Positions 33,958 to 46,479 of a stretch of 64,000 nucleotides of DNA are shown here, piece after piece. The notes beneath the pieces were generated by a model. That model had not been told where the DNA came from. It worked only from the letters and a program-made list of their open reading frames with translations, and ran no database searches. The DNA is from Chrysopilus asiliformis (taxonomy: Eukaryota > Arthropoda > Insecta > Diptera > Rhagionidae): contig OZ035961.1 in assembly GCA_964034945.1 (NCBI GenBank), positions 5,934,001 through 5,998,000 of the forward strand, given 5' to 3'. The first letter of the stretch is position 1. Every line of letters begins with the position of its first letter. The translations under genes and the position numbers were made by a program.

Positions 33958-35725
33958 TTCTTTTTATAGATGTTAGTTCAGAATCCTAAATGCGACTTTC
34001 TTTGTCGTTGGGAGTATGCTTTCAACTTTAGGGCATGTATTTAGTTTCGACAAGTGAAAAATCCCACTTGAAACTCAATTAGTTTAAGGAATTTTCCATA
34101 AAATCTGGACTACGGCGCATTATTTTCGTATATATTTTGATAGTATTTAAATGTACGAGTAAAACTTAAATTTTAGTAGGAATATTAAATAAACGCCACC
34201 ATATTTTTTTATAATTCGACACTCGCGGTTTGGTGAACAAAACTCAATGTGGCCGTTGGGGCTAACTGAATTTAACATACCTTCCATACAATGCAATATT
34301 GCAGATTTAATATTTTTGGTATACGCTTTTCGGATCCTTAGTGAAGAAAATTCAGATATGAATGTATCGTCACAATTTTAACATAATAAAATAAGGTAAC
34401 CACAAATGTTAAAAAAAAATCAATTATATTTTTGACATATTATCACTTTGTTATAAAAATTCATAATTCCACATGTCAGAAATTCAATTTTGAGCGCTAC
34501 TTTGCTGTTTTTCATCTCTAAACAATCAAAGTTAACTCCTTAACTATTTATCTTCTGCAGCTAATTTATCATAGTCCTTACTGAAAGAAAAGAAAAACCA
34601 AAAATCGAAAAGTGAAAGGAGCAGGAAATAATGTTTGCTATCGGAAGCGAAAAAGGATGAGTTTTTTTTTTGTTGCTCACAATATTATTATTATTTTTGT
34701 GTAGTATTTTGTTTTTTTTTTCTGCTTTATTTTTCCTTACAATTTGTTACTTTTATTTTTCGAGCTTTGTTATGGAGCACCCAATATTTTCAGCATCAGG
34801 ACCATAACGAAGAAAAGCGTTTTTCAATTCGAATGTATGTGTGGCACGTAGGATGTTGTCCTAGTCTGCGTTATATTTTCTAATATAAGGTGATATCACA
34901 AACACAAACTTTACAGGCTAACGAAGTAATTTTTCACGTGATCGCTATTTCCAGTGTTTTCAGGTGATTTTGATTAATTGAGGTAATCAGTCATGTAGTT
35001 ATTTTCGCATTAATTAAGCTGGTATGGTGGGGTCAGCCGGGAAAGAACATGATGAACATGAACTCTTCGGCTATGGTAACGTTAGGGACTTAATAACATT
35101 GTTACGGCATGGCAGGGCAGAAAGTAAGGTATTAGTTCCGTATCCAGATTGGTTGCATTTGGTGAGTATTCTGGACTGAGTTCCGTTCGTCCTGCTGAAT
35201 CGGCACGACTTGGGTTCGTTTTATATAGAGTCCCTTAATTAAAGGTACCTACAACACAAAATGAATTACTTCGATTCTTTATCTTGAAGAATGATTTGAA
35301 TATATACGCTGATGTTTTAATTTGGTGCTAACCAGACGAACAAGGAGATTTCAAGTTGATTATCTGATTGACACTCATGTTCAACATTTCTTTTTCTCCT
35401 TCAACGAACATCCATAGACACATTAAACACTTATGGGTCATTGATGTGGCACTAAATTGCTTTATTACTGATGATTACGCGTGGGTTATAAGTGCTGGAA
35501 TATGTGGATATTTATTATTTGATGAAAAATAATTTTTTTACACTTTAGTAAATACTTGTATAGCAACCAAAAATGGGGAAAAAATTGATTTAATTCAGAA
35601 TTTCCTGGTTAATACTTTAATAATACAGATGTCTCTCGATTTTCGGTATTTTTGGACGAACTAAATTCCGTCGTATGTCGAAACGATGTATATCAAAACG
35701 TCATAGTTTCGTATTTTTTCTATGA
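33958..35725. other. spacer, no gene recognised
   Basis: No supported ORF or bounded repeat. Confidence 0.4.
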
Positions 35726-36286
35726 TTTTTATACCCGTATGGTGAAACCAAAGGGTATATTAACTTTGCCTTACCGTTTGTAACGCCAAGATCCCGTCAC
35801 CACACACAAAAATGAATTACACCAGTGTGTTTAGAATGATAAAAAAATTGATTTTTGCCTGTCCGTCCGTTTGTCCGTCTGTTCGTCTATCCGTCTGTGG
35901 CGCGGATTGCGGGCGCACGGATTGGGCTAGAGACTTGAAATTTTGTACAGATTCGTTTTTCGTAAAATGCAAGGCTAAGTTCGTTAATGGGCAAAAATAT
36001 ACCATTAGGGGGGGTACCCCCCATACGAACCAAAACGATTTTTGCGAATATCTTAAAAACGGTGCATATTATCAAAAAAGTGCAAGAACAAAAGTTGTTT
36101 AGAACACGATTTTACATAAAACTCCCATACATCAAAATTCGATTGGAACAAGTTTTAAAAAAATCTTATTGGAAAGGTTGACTTCAAAGTGGAATTTTGG
36201 TACAACTGTTCGAATTTTGATACGAATATCACCATACGGGTTTTCAATAATTGCCAGATTGGCAATTATAGCTTTTGTTATGTTTA
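35726..36286 (+). mobile_element. mini-me/DINE-1-like element, family 1, near full length
   Basis: Starts TTTTTATACCCGTATGGTGA; core GTTTGTAACGCCAAGATCCC; short GTCY tract 35859-35898; GCGGATTGCGGGCGCACGGA; ends ATTGCCAGATTGGCAATTAT and AGCTTTTGTTATG. Very close to the 17439 copy. Confidence 0.78.
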
Positions 36287-36482
36287 ATTATAAAAAGGAT
36301 AGAGGTGAAAGTGTAAAGTGAAATTCCAATAAATTAAAAGTCCCAAGATTTAAAAAATAAAACTACTAGAGCTATAGCCATGAAACTTTACAGGGCTGTC
36401 AACTTTTGATGGAAATCCATTAACAGGAAATTACCAAGATGGCGGCGAAATCGCGATTTTGTTTTTTGCGATTTAATTCTAA

Positions 36483-36648
36483 GGCTGCAAACAAAGTGAA
36501 CACGATAAGCTATGCAGTGCGATGTTCAGCATCGTTCAGCATCGTACATCGCATCGTGGCCACAGTGGGCGCTTCCACTTAGTCCAGTGGTTTCTGTAGA
36601 ATCGAACATCGCATCGCATAGTTCATCGCATTCACTTAGTTTGCACCC
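36483..36648. mobile_element. TAA-type MITE B (imperfect TSD)
   Basis: Ends GGCTGCAAACAAAGTGAA and the complement of GGGTGCAAACTAAGTGAA. Flanks TAA (36480-36482) and CAA (36649-36651). The body repeats GCATCG/CGATGC-type motifs. Confidence 0.72.
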
Positions 36649-36682
36649 CAAACCACGCATTTTTCGGTAGTATTCAGTATAA

Positions 36683-36973
36683 GGCCTAGGTTACACACGG
36701 CAACTTTAAGCGGTGACTTTTCTTAAGTTTAGGCGCGAGAAGTGAGGGAAGTGGTGGCTAATGTCGCCAGTTCCGAAAGTAGAAACAAGGTGACAAAATA
36801 CGCACACAGGCACAAACTCACAAAGAGTTCGTTCTTCACACAACTTCACACACACATGAAACACTCACTGTGTAATTTACAGAAGTCTCCGGCAACTTGT
36901 CTCCGCGTGTAGCACAAACGAGCAACTTTTTGTATTTTGTATCGGTTTAAAGTTGCCGTATGTAACATAGGCC
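36683..36973. mobile_element. TAA-flanked MITE C
   Basis: TIRs GGCCTAGGTTACACACGGCA versus GGCCTATGTTACATACGGCA, two mismatches over 26 bp. TAA at 36680-36682 and 36974-36976. Only 34 bp from MITE B. Confidence 0.88.
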
Positions 36974-36976
36974 TAA

Positions 36977-37400
36977 CATAAACCATTATCGAGTTATCAA
37001 AAAATAGGTTTTTACGATTATTTCAAAAACTAACGGGTTTTCGGTAGTTCAACATATAAGAATAATTAAAGAGGTTGGCATTTCTAATAATTAGGCTAGT
37101 TGCTAATTGACAGTAGCTGTAAACTAGGCCAAAAGTTGGAAGTTTCCAACAATTTTGATCCTTGTTGAAAAATCAATTACAGACTAAACGAAAATCCACC
37201 CGTTGTTCTCAAAAAAAAAAAAAAAATCTTTCCACGGTTTGGTTTAATAAAGCATTTCAATGATTTTTGAGTTCCTTCAATAGACACATATCGTAAAAAT
37301 TGAATATTTATACTCATTTTTTCCTATACTGAAACTTCTTAAAGTTTATTCGAATCTCAAAAAAAAAAAAAAAAATTTGGTACCTACTCGACTGAAAACG
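36977..37400. other. spacer, no gene recognised
   Basis: Two long A runs (near 37210 and 37360), nothing else. Confidence 0.4.
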
Positions 37401-37408
37401 TGTTAGGT

Positions 37409-37908
37409 CAGCGATTCTCAACCTGTGGGGCGCGAGCATATCCAAGACAAAATATTTAAAAAAGTTTATTAATTGACTGAAAGGAAAGTACATACCCACA
37501 TACAAAACAAAATACATTTCGACATAATATTTAATAATTAACTTATTAACTTACACTTGGAGCACAATGAACGCGAAACCAGCGCAAAACCAACGCAACT
37601 ACAACGCTCTGAAGTGTCACGCAGTGCAAAATTCTAGCGGCAGAGCACAATGGCAGCTCGTGAAGTAGCACAAGTGACATAATATAAAGTGGTATAAACT
37701 TGGAAAAATTACAAAAATGGATAATTTTGAAGCGATAAGTTGCTTTGTTGGTCTTTATCTTTGTTATTTGCACTAAGGCTATCAATTTTTCCTCGAACGA
37801 CATTTTTCCAACCTCACTTTATGAACTGTCAACGCAGAATTCTGCGGCGCGCGATGACAATTTTGATTGATAATTGGGTCGCGAATACTGAAAGGTTGAG
37901 AAACGCTG
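37409..37908 (-). mobile_element. hAT MITE family CAGCG, copy 2 (contains part of MITE K)
   Basis: CAGCGATTCTCAACCT and its near complement (one mismatch) bound 500 bp with a perfect 8-bp duplication TGTTAGGT (37401-37408, 37909-37916). Internal sequence from about 37555 matches MITE K in the 55021 copy, but the far end of K and adjoining hAT sequence are deleted near 37850. Confidence 0.93.
37546..37803 (-). pseudogene. MADF-like start fragment in MITE K remnant
   Basis: The 85-codon minus-strand frame begins MSFEEKLIALVQ and continues TNKATYRFKIIH; the same reading occurs at 55501-55758. FEEKLIALV followed by an (N)YR..KII element resembles the first two helices of a MADF domain. The remainder is derived from the repeat end. 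The protein is truncated and probably not made. Confidence 0.5.
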
Positions 37909-37916
37909 TGTTAGGT

Positions 37917-39738
37917 TTTAAAAAGTTGTAAATTTCGCGAATATCAGGGTTGAATTATAAACCTAAAGCGATTAATTAAGCGTGAAAAAGCTAAACAAAC
38001 AAAAAAATGTTTATTTTTTAAATCGACGAACAGAATTGAATGATCCCAAAAACTAAATCGGTGCCTACATATCCACCATCACTGAAGGTCTTGCTATATA
38101 GACAGATGTAAATTAAATCTTGAAATGTGTAACCCAAATCCCTAAGAAACAACAATAAATCGCGAAATTTTCGATGTTGATTAATACTCGAAAAAAGTAA
38201 TTAATTCATTTTGGTTTTGTAACATAAAAAAAGAGAGAGAAAAAAAAAGAAAACGCAAATCTGATCCCCGAAGACCTTTTTCACATTATTTTATTCCTTA
38301 AATTAATGAAGTCCCCATTGAAAATTGATTGATTTCGATTGCTCATATAAAAAGAACTAAACAATGGGCAGATTGTTGTTCTCGAGATTAAATAAAAAAT
38401 TAAATAAACCAGTAGCATAAGGAGGAGATGAGAAAAAAAAATCTAAATTGAAGGTCTTTAAATTCAATAACGAACCGGAAAATGTTATTTAAAAAGATGT
38501 TTTAACCTTTTTTTTCCGTTAATTTTTCCTTGGCGACTTTGCCGATTTTCCATCCTCCGACTATAGACCATATCACGTAGTTGGGGCGTGTGAGAGATTT
38601 TAGCTATTCTTATGTGTGTGTGTATGTGTGCATACAGTCGAATAAAAATAAAACTCTGTGTGCTGTACTGCTGTAATCGTGAGGCGGGAAGAGAAGCGAT
38701 TGGCTGACTGCTGTTCCTAAACCCTCAAAATAAAAAAAAGTATTTTCTACCCTTCGCGAAATTAAAATCTCTGTGGGACATAAATGCAAATATTCTTCGA
38801 AAACGGCAGCAAAAGACTGGGCCTTGGTTGAATATTGTCTCTTCTCTTATGTTTCATAATTAATTAGGGGACGAAAAGGGCCATCATTAATGTCAGTTTG
38901 ATTAAAAGAAATACTATAATAAACGGCCATCCTTCCTTGCTGCCGAATTATTTTCAATGGGATGATTGCCAGCTTTCTCTTGAACTTTCTTTTTTCTTAT
39001 TTTTGTGCTTTTCCTCTTCACGCTCCTGTATCCTGTGCCTATTCCACGATAACTAGAATAAAAAGCATAAAAAATATGTACAGAAACAACAGGAAAGAGA
39101 GAGAGAGAGAGAGAGAAAGACACACAGAGAGAGGGAGAGAAAAAAAGCGATTTTTTTTCTTTTAAAAAAGTTGTTTGAGTCACATCTTTTGTTTAGCCAA
39201 GCACAAAAAAGGCTTTGTATCCCTGCTTGTTAATTAATGACGACTAAATGGGAATGATTTAGGCATTAAAGCGTTTTGTCATTAACGTTTTCTCAGAATT
39301 TCTATTTTTCTACATTCTATGTTTGATGCTCCTACATTTTATTATTATTATTATGATTTTTACTTAAAGATAATTCTTACGAAGCAATAAGAATTCTCTT
39401 AGTGTACAGACATATTTAGGTTTCTTTTTTTTTTTGTCTTTTCACAGCAATTTCTTTGATTTTTTATTAAGATTAAAGAAACAAAGTTCTTACATTTTGC
39501 TTTAGATGCAAATTTGTTTTATTAAAACAAAGGAATCTATTTTTGTTACAGAGCGATTAGGAAATTTCGATATTGTTTTTCTGTAAAAATTGCGCTAGAT
39601 TTTTCTGTTATTGATGGCTGGCCTTTAAGATAATTTTTCTAGACCAGTTTTAGTTTGGAGATGCATAAAAAAACTTTCAAAAATGCAAAAAAAAAAAAAA
39701 AATCAAACAAAAATATGTGAAATTTCTCTCGTTGCTAT
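37917..39738. other. spacer with (GA)n microsatellite
   Basis: GAGAGA tract at 39095-39142. No gene recognised; the region 38500-38880 is less repetitive but has no motif I know. Confidence 0.4.
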
Positions 39739-40837
39739 CCCAAGCAACCAGATAAGGCATAATGACTTGGATTAGGGCGTGATGTCTTAAAATTGGTCGT
39801 TACGACCACACCAAGACCAGCGAATCCGCCTTATAAGGCGTGATGCCTTTCAAGGCTTTTGCAGTGGTCGTCAAGCGGTCCGAGTGACCTAAATATATGC
39901 CCTGATAGTCTTAATGATCGAATGCCTTGTTTTGGCTTTCATGGTCGTAGTGTCCTCCAGACGCCTTCATAGTCGTCCTGCCTTATAAGACCAACCTTCC
40001 ACCTTTCGTCCACGAAAGGCCTTATAGGGCATAATGCATTTGAGAACACTCCAATGCCCTATTTGAGAATGCTTCGAGCATGCGCAGATGAATATCTGCT
40101 TCGAGCTTGTTTCTAGCATACTTCGAATATGCTTCTAGCATTCACGGCGCGAGCCGCCATGACGTTCATTGAAATGAAAAAAAAAAACATTCCTACTGAA
40201 AATTTAAAATCTGTTTTTAAAGCACAATATGGAAAAACATCGAATAAAAAGTAATTTTAGGTGTTTGGGTACACAGCATAACTTTATTTTTACAAGAATT
40301 TTATTGAAATCGAATAAAAAAGAAAATTCTTTGAATAAATAATTTTCAAATTATATCACTAAAATCGAGAATTGCTACGGCCCACGTAAATAGAGCTCCT
40401 GGCAAAACCACTTTCTACGTAAACTTTAAATCGCATGTGAATTGTGACAATAAAATCCACATAAAACCTTAACATCACCGTATGAAATTATTTTGAACGT
40501 TTTTTTCCACAAAATATATCCAATAAACTTTATGATTCTTGTCTTATCTTTCTCTCCTCATGCGGCCTATAGAATAGAGAAAGACAAATAATGTCGCCAG
40601 ATGAAATGTCAAAAAAATATTTCGTCATGGTAAAACAAGGCCCTATTTTGGCCTTTAAAGTCGTGAAGCCTTATAGGGCGTGGAATAGGGCACTTCGTGG
40701 TCCGGCGGACCTTCCCCACTGTCGACGATAGGTCGACGATAGTTCGACCTAGAGTCGACAAAGTCGTGGACATTACGACCAATAGGGACGCCTTTGAAGA
40801 CGAAGTGTCCACTTTACGACCTATAAGGTTACTTGGG
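39739..40837. mobile_element. 1.1-kb CCCAAG-family element
   Basis: Ends CCCAAGCAACCAGATAAGG and the complement of CCCAAGTAACCTTATAGG. AT duplicated at 39737-39738 and 40838-39. Both terminal 300-bp zones carry many CCTTATA(A/G)GGC-like palindromes and CACTTTACGAC/GTCGT motifs, which may be transposase-binding subterminal repeats. No transposase seen. Related to the 98-bp insertion at 20248. Confidence 0.75.
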
Positions 40838-40839
40838 AT

Positions 40840-42586
40840 ACTTTTACATTATCTTTTTAGACATTTTGTATTTGATCCTTTTACAAAAATAATATATGCT
40901 ATTTTTAATTTTTGTAAAAGCTTTTATTTAGCTTGATTTTTGTATGTCTGTTTGTCAGGGTCGATTTTTGTAACCGAATATTACCACACTTCTACATATC
41001 CAATTGACTTGTAACTTCGGTGATAATTTTTGATTCACAAAAACGTCGGAAACGTCGCATGCAAACGCATTGTCAAAGACCAGCTGATTGATTTTATGTG
41101 ATTTATTTTCTGGTCATTTCGCGAATTTTGTACTGAAAATGGACCCGACACCTTTTGCCATGATGCGATGTCTGTTCTGGGTAGGCTAAAGCTCTGTAGT
41201 TTCAACTTCATGTAGCCCAAAAAAATTGATTTAAAATAAATTATTCAAAATAAATTTCAAAAAAACCTTTGTCATATTTGCATTTTGTCACTCACAGCCA
41301 ACACCAACAGCTTCATACATCCGTTACCGTTTTCGAGATAGAGATATTTGCGAAATCTTAGTAATGCCTTTTTGTTCTGACCATATTTGAATAGTTTACA
41401 ATATTTTTTAAATTATTTAAATATTATATCATTTCCCACTAGTGACTAGTAGATCTATTTAAAAAAAAGTTTTTTAGTTGTTTATTAAAACCCAAAAAAA
41501 TCTTTGTGGTATTTTTGATTATCTGGAATTTAGTATAATTGTATTAAAGTGCTTTTCACATAATAAAATGATTAAATTGTTCACTGAACCACAAAATCAA
41601 TGAGATTATGCGATTATTATCAAAGTTCGCGCATAATGCAAAACATATTTCGGAAATTTAGAAATTCGCTATAATCATGAAATTGACCAATAAATGTCCC
41701 ATTATCATAACCCGAACCGTTACGGTGCAACATTACTTTGTGTTATCTGAACATATACTTGCCTTGCAAAAGTGTAATAACCCCTAAATTTGCATATGCA
41801 TGCACAGAGAAAAAATAATAATAACGAGAGTTACATAGTAGCGAAAAAAAAACTGCAGTGAAAATGTTCTTCAATGAATTTATGATATTGTATGCTGTAA
41901 ACTTGCATCGGGCCACAAACTCTCAAACGTATGAACGCAATATAGTTTTTCCAGTACCATAATAGCCATGTGGTGCGCCGGAAGAAGACCATGTGGCCAT
42001 ATCATGAAAAGATTTCCGCGCTTTCACTTATGCAGTAAATTTTAAAAATAGTTTCATACATTGTTGTTACATCAAATCAATTTGTACAATTTGAAATGAG
42101 TTAAATTTCCTGCTAAACCGTTAAACATACATGTTTTAGACGTTTCGCTGCTTTTATGGTTTATAACCATGAGCCAATGTTTCGGAAAAATTTGACTTTG
42201 TCAAAAAATGAGCCCCAGGGGAAATTTCCCACATATAATATTATTAGGTAAAATTTCTTTGAAATTCTGCTCCGCAAGCGACAGAAAATATAATTCACAT
42301 CAACCTCCAATGGGATATTGCCTCTTTGGTAATTAGTATTCGTTCATCTATTACAGAATAAATTTACTTAGTAAAATTGGTTAAAACTTTAATTTATTTC
42401 GTTGGTTTTGTATAAAAAAAAATTCCAGTTTCGGCGTTTTGCAGGAATAAATTCTGTGTTTTTTGTTGTAGTGTAAACGGTTGTAAAACGTGAATTTAGT
42501 ATCGCAGGATGAAATTTGCGAGTCAGCTGTTAGGCGCACTAATCCTATTTAGTCTCACTAAGAAATACAAATTGATTAAAAAGGAT
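40840..42586. other. spacer, no gene recognised
   Basis: TGTCTGTTTGTCAGGGTCG near 40947 may be a decayed mini-me core. Nothing else. Confidence 0.35.
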
Positions 42587-42829
42587 TAAAGGTGCCGCTC
42601 CACATGAGAGTAAATACCCGAGTAACTCTCAAAAACTCTCGAGAGTTACTCGCAGGAGGTTGTCCATTTGAGAGTTAATTTCGGCGATTTCTCTCTTTTC
42701 AAGACCAATATCTTGATTTTTTTGAAATCTTGCTTTGTCGAGTTCTCGAGAGCTACTAGCGAAATTCAAACGCCCTTCGTATCTGGCGAGCAACTCCCCG
42801 AGAGTTCAGTGGGTGCGTATCGTCTAGAG

Positions 42830-43065
42830 CAGTGCTCCGCGACCTTTTATTGCATACGGCACACCAATTTTTTTTTTCTGGAAATCCGGGGCACACCACA
42901 AAAGAAAATATAAAAAAATTTGTGTACAAAATATTTATAATGAAAAAATTTACGAAAAAATCCTGAAAGAATTATTAAATAGCTATTTGAAATGTTTACC
43001 GCGGCACACCTATTATCATTTTCCGGCACACCAGTGTGCCGCGGCACACTGGTTGCGGGGCACTG
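42830..43065. mobile_element. hAT MITE, 8-bp TSD, nested in MITE D
   Basis: CAGTGCTCCGCGACC and GGTTGCGGGGCACTG bound 236 bp; GTCTAGAG is duplicated at 42822-42829 and 43066-43073. GGCACACC/GTGTGCC motifs lie near both ends. Confidence 0.93.
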
Positions 43066-43091
43066 GTCTAGAGAGTAGAATCACTTTTGAC

Positions 43092-43143
43092 AGCTCGCAG
43101 AAACTAGCTCGCAGAAACTAGCTCGCAGAAACTAGCTCGCCAG
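43092..43143. repeat. 14-bp tandem repeat AGCTCGCAGAAACT, 3.6 copies
   Basis: Identical units within MITE D; the unit matches the GCGAG..TTTCTGCGAG subterminal motif just downstream. Confidence 0.92.
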
Positions 43144-43249
43144 TTTTTGCGAGTTTCTGCGAGCGACTCTCAGAGACGTGTCCATTTGCGAGTAGCTGCT
43201 ATCGAGAGGTTCTCGCTGGCAATTACTCTCATGTGGAGCGGCACCTTAA

Positions 43250-44242
43250 AAAAATTTTTGTAAAAAATAATTTTTTTTAATAATTTTCTTACTGTTAAAT
43301 CGAATTGACTTGAAGTAAATCAAACAAATTTATAGAAAAGTATATAATAACTAAATTTAAAGGTAATTCCGGTTACCTCTAAAAGTTTATTTGCGTTTGA
43401 TGTTTACCATAAAAAAAGAAAAAAAAACAAAAAACAAAATATGAAAATATCACTCAATTTAAAAATTCAGATGATGTTTTCTGGCATTGGCATATTTACG
43501 AGGTAACAAATAAAAATAAATCTAAATATAACCCAAAATTTCCGAAATACGAATAGACTGAATATTTAACAGAACAGACCGCAATATGAAGAATTGAAGA
43601 CTATGCAAATATTTTATGATGTGCCATGCATTTCGAAATGATGTGTGTTTGAACTAAAACCGCGTCACAAAATTCAAACTACTATATGTTCACCCCTTTT
43701 CTTTTTACCAATTTATGTTTATGTTCAAAGCGAATGCCACGAATTTTTTATCAGTATTTATGGGTTCATCGAATTACTTTTCTATGATCAACTTTTTTGT
43801 ACAGTTTTCTCAAATAATACTTTGAAGCAGGGAGATTTTCTGAAATCCGAAAATAAAAAATACAATTGTATAAAAGCGGGGTTTCTAATTCTAACAGAAG
43901 ACATGATCTAAAATTTCATCACAATCGGTCAACTGTTTTTGAAATTGGAGCTCCTGAAAGTGTGAGTTCACAAATTTTTATATTTCGGACCCTTCTCTGC
44001 TCTTTTTTTCGAGCGAGATTTTTATACCGCCGACACGGTCTTAAAAGTGCCTGAAATTTTAAGTTTAGACAATTTTTTATTTTTAAATTAATAACTTTGT
44101 ATAAAATCTCATAAAAAATATCGCGGAAAATGATATTAAGTGGGAAAGTAGCTCCAAAAAAAAGCAAAAATTAGCGTGTGTTTGCTTTTGGGCAGGTTAG
44201 TCTTTTGGATTTGCAAAAAATTAAAGTGTAGGTAATATTAAA
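43250..44242. other. spacer, no gene recognised
   Basis: Frame 43645-43911 is AT-biased and shows no domain. Confidence 0.4.
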
Positions 44243-44470
44243 CATAACAAAAGCTATAATTGCCAATCTGGCAATCATTGGAGACCCGTATGGTGATATT
44301 CGTATCAAAATTCGAACAGTTGTACCAAAATTCCAGTTTGAAGTCAAAAAAAAGATTTTTTAAAATTTATTCCAATCGGATTTTTATGTATGGGAGTTTT
44401 ATGTAGAATCATATCCTAAATAACTTTTGTTCTTGCACTTTTTTTGGTTTCACCATACGGGTATAAAAAT
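44243..44470 (-). mobile_element. mini-me/DINE-1-like element, family 1, internal deletion
   Basis: Both ends are present on the minus strand (TTTTTATACCCGTATGGTGA start at 44470; ATTGCCAGATTGGCAATTAT end) but the core, GTCY tract and 5' half of the body are missing at about 44443. Confidence 0.75.
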
Positions 44471-45995
44471 TTGAAGGTAAACAGTTTTCTATAAATGATT
44501 TCCCATCCTTCTAAGCGCGTTAATGTTATTTTGTTAATTTTACAAATATTACAATTTTTACAATAACATTTTTGTTCTGGTTTTCCATACAACAACAATA
44601 CCATTGTTAATAAAACTCATCCGATAAGAAAGCAGAAAAAAACATGAAATAAAAAATTTTTTTTTTTTATAAAATATAAAAAGGTGAATATGAATAAATA
44701 AATATTTTCTGTTTTCCTCATGTTGATCAAATCCAATCGTTCAAAGTCACAATATGAATATACATAGAGTTGAGTTTCGAGATTTAATTTTCCAGGTCAC
44801 GCACTTTCATGTTTTCCATTTACCGTAAAGTGCATATTTTCATCCCTTTATTACGTTCATTCTAATACGTCCACAAATTTCAACATAGATATACACACTA
44901 TACGTATAATGGAAGAAAATATAATTTTTGTGTCGGTTAGTATACGAGTTTGTGGTATTTTTGAATTTTGTTTCTGGTTGCCATAAAAATTGTTCCAGTT
45001 TTTCCAATACACTAGTTACAGCGTTACCGATAAAAGGTAATGCATACGTTCATAAACATAAAATCCTATTTTCATCCAACTTATGCTATTTTTGTTTTTT
45101 CTGAACAGCTTACACATACAACATACATAAGTATTCCTAAATTTTTTTCAACAGTTTATATCTATAATATAGGAACCACAATATCCATGAAGGGGTTTTC
45201 ATAATAGAGTTCCAGTGGTTTCACCCAATAGTTTTTGGCTAAACATTTTTTTTCCCTTTTGTCTTGTCCTTAAACTTCTTTCAACCAACAAAAGCCAAAG
45301 GTTGAGCACTTCTTACAGTATTGCTACGAGGGTTTTTCCCCTACATGAACACTTAACCCCCGGGCTTAGCTTTCGAATGACACTAAAGGAAAATAGTTGG
45401 GAAAAAATGTCGAAAAGTACCTACAGACAAAATGAAACTAGTAACAAAAGTGAAAAGTTTTCCTGTGAGTTTTTTTTTCCTTCCTCCAATGTAGTTTGCT
45501 TTTTACATCTACCATAGAGAGAAACGTAAGTTGAAAATTAGATTTTTATTCTTTTATCGAGATTGTAGTCTTGTTTTCAACAACTACTGGCTCTGCAAAC
45601 AGACAGAAACAATTTCATTTTTTACGATATTTCTGTAGATGAGAGGATTATCCTTAGTCGATTTTCATTATATTTCAATTTGGACTTAAAGGGGGAAAAA
45701 AATTAAAAAAGAACATAAAATTCAAGAAAGTATTTTCTTCCTTCATTTAGTTTTCAAATAACTACAAGGAATTACTTCTGGAACCGATGGTCGTTTTTAG
45801 TCTGGATGCAATTCCTATCATTAAAATTACAATCGAAATGACCTTAAATGGATTAAATGAAAGATTAATTTGATTTCTTGTACTTTAGAGGAGAATTTGA
45901 CTTGTTTTAGTTCAGAGTAGCGTAAATATCTTTTGATTCAATTGTGAAATACGAATTTAAGGACATTTTCTTGTCATCTTTTTTTGATCATCATA
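44471..45995. other. spacer, no gene recognised
   Basis: Frame 45215-45517 (100 codons) has no recognisable motif. Confidence 0.4.
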
Positions 45996-46479
45996 TCATA
46001 CTAATATATAGTATAAAAATAGGTTGGTGTCTGTCTGTCTCTTTCACGCAAAAACGGCTGAACCGATTGACTTGAAATTTGGCATGAGTGTCTGTGGTAG
46101 TTCTGGTTCCAACATAGGCATACAGAAAAGTAGCGCGAGGGGTGGGGGAGTGAGGGGAGGGGGTGAAGTGATTTCGAAACTTAGTTTTTGCGCAATGCTA
46201 CTCTTTCGCGGGGAAACTACTGTACCGATTGGCCTGAAGTTTAGCATAGATGTTCGTCGGGGGTTCAGCCCCAACATAGACCCATTAAAAAGTAGCCCGA
46301 GAGGTGGGTGGAGTAAGGGGAGGTGGAGTAAGTGATCTCGAAACTTAGCTCTTCCTCTATGTTACCCTTTCGCGGGGAAACTACCGAGCCGATTGACCTG
46401 AAGTTTAGCTCCAACATAGACCATCAAAAAAAAAAAATTTGAAAAAACTTAACCCGGCAACCACGGGTATGCAAGCTAG
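45996..46479 (+). mobile_element. non-autonomous Helitron-like element
   Basis: Starts TCATACTAATATATAGTAT after an A and ends CCCGG..CACGGG, TATGCAAG, CTAG before a T. A 5' TC, 3' CTRR and A|T insertion site without duplication are the Helitron rules, and a short GC hairpin lies about 10 nt before CTAG. A unit of about 155 bp with GGCTGAACCGATTGACTTGA-type sequence and CTTTCGCGGGGAAACTAC repeats 2.5 times. Open frames here are incidental. Confidence 0.78.

Larger units (their letters stand above)
42590..43246. mobile_element. TAA-flanked MITE D with nested hAT MITE
   Basis: Perfect 24-bp TIRs starting AGGTGCCGCTCCACATGAGA; TAA at 42587-42589 and 43247-43249. Internal GCGAGTAACTCTC-type motifs recur in both orientations. 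Interrupted by the hAT MITE at 42830-43065. Confidence 0.92.

Noticed and set aside
45215..45517. 100-codon plus-strand frame
   Set aside because: No domain, biased composition, no initiation context.
46024..46335. 103-codon plus-strand frame
   Set aside because: Runs through the internal repeat units of a Helitron-like element; no Rep or helicase motif.
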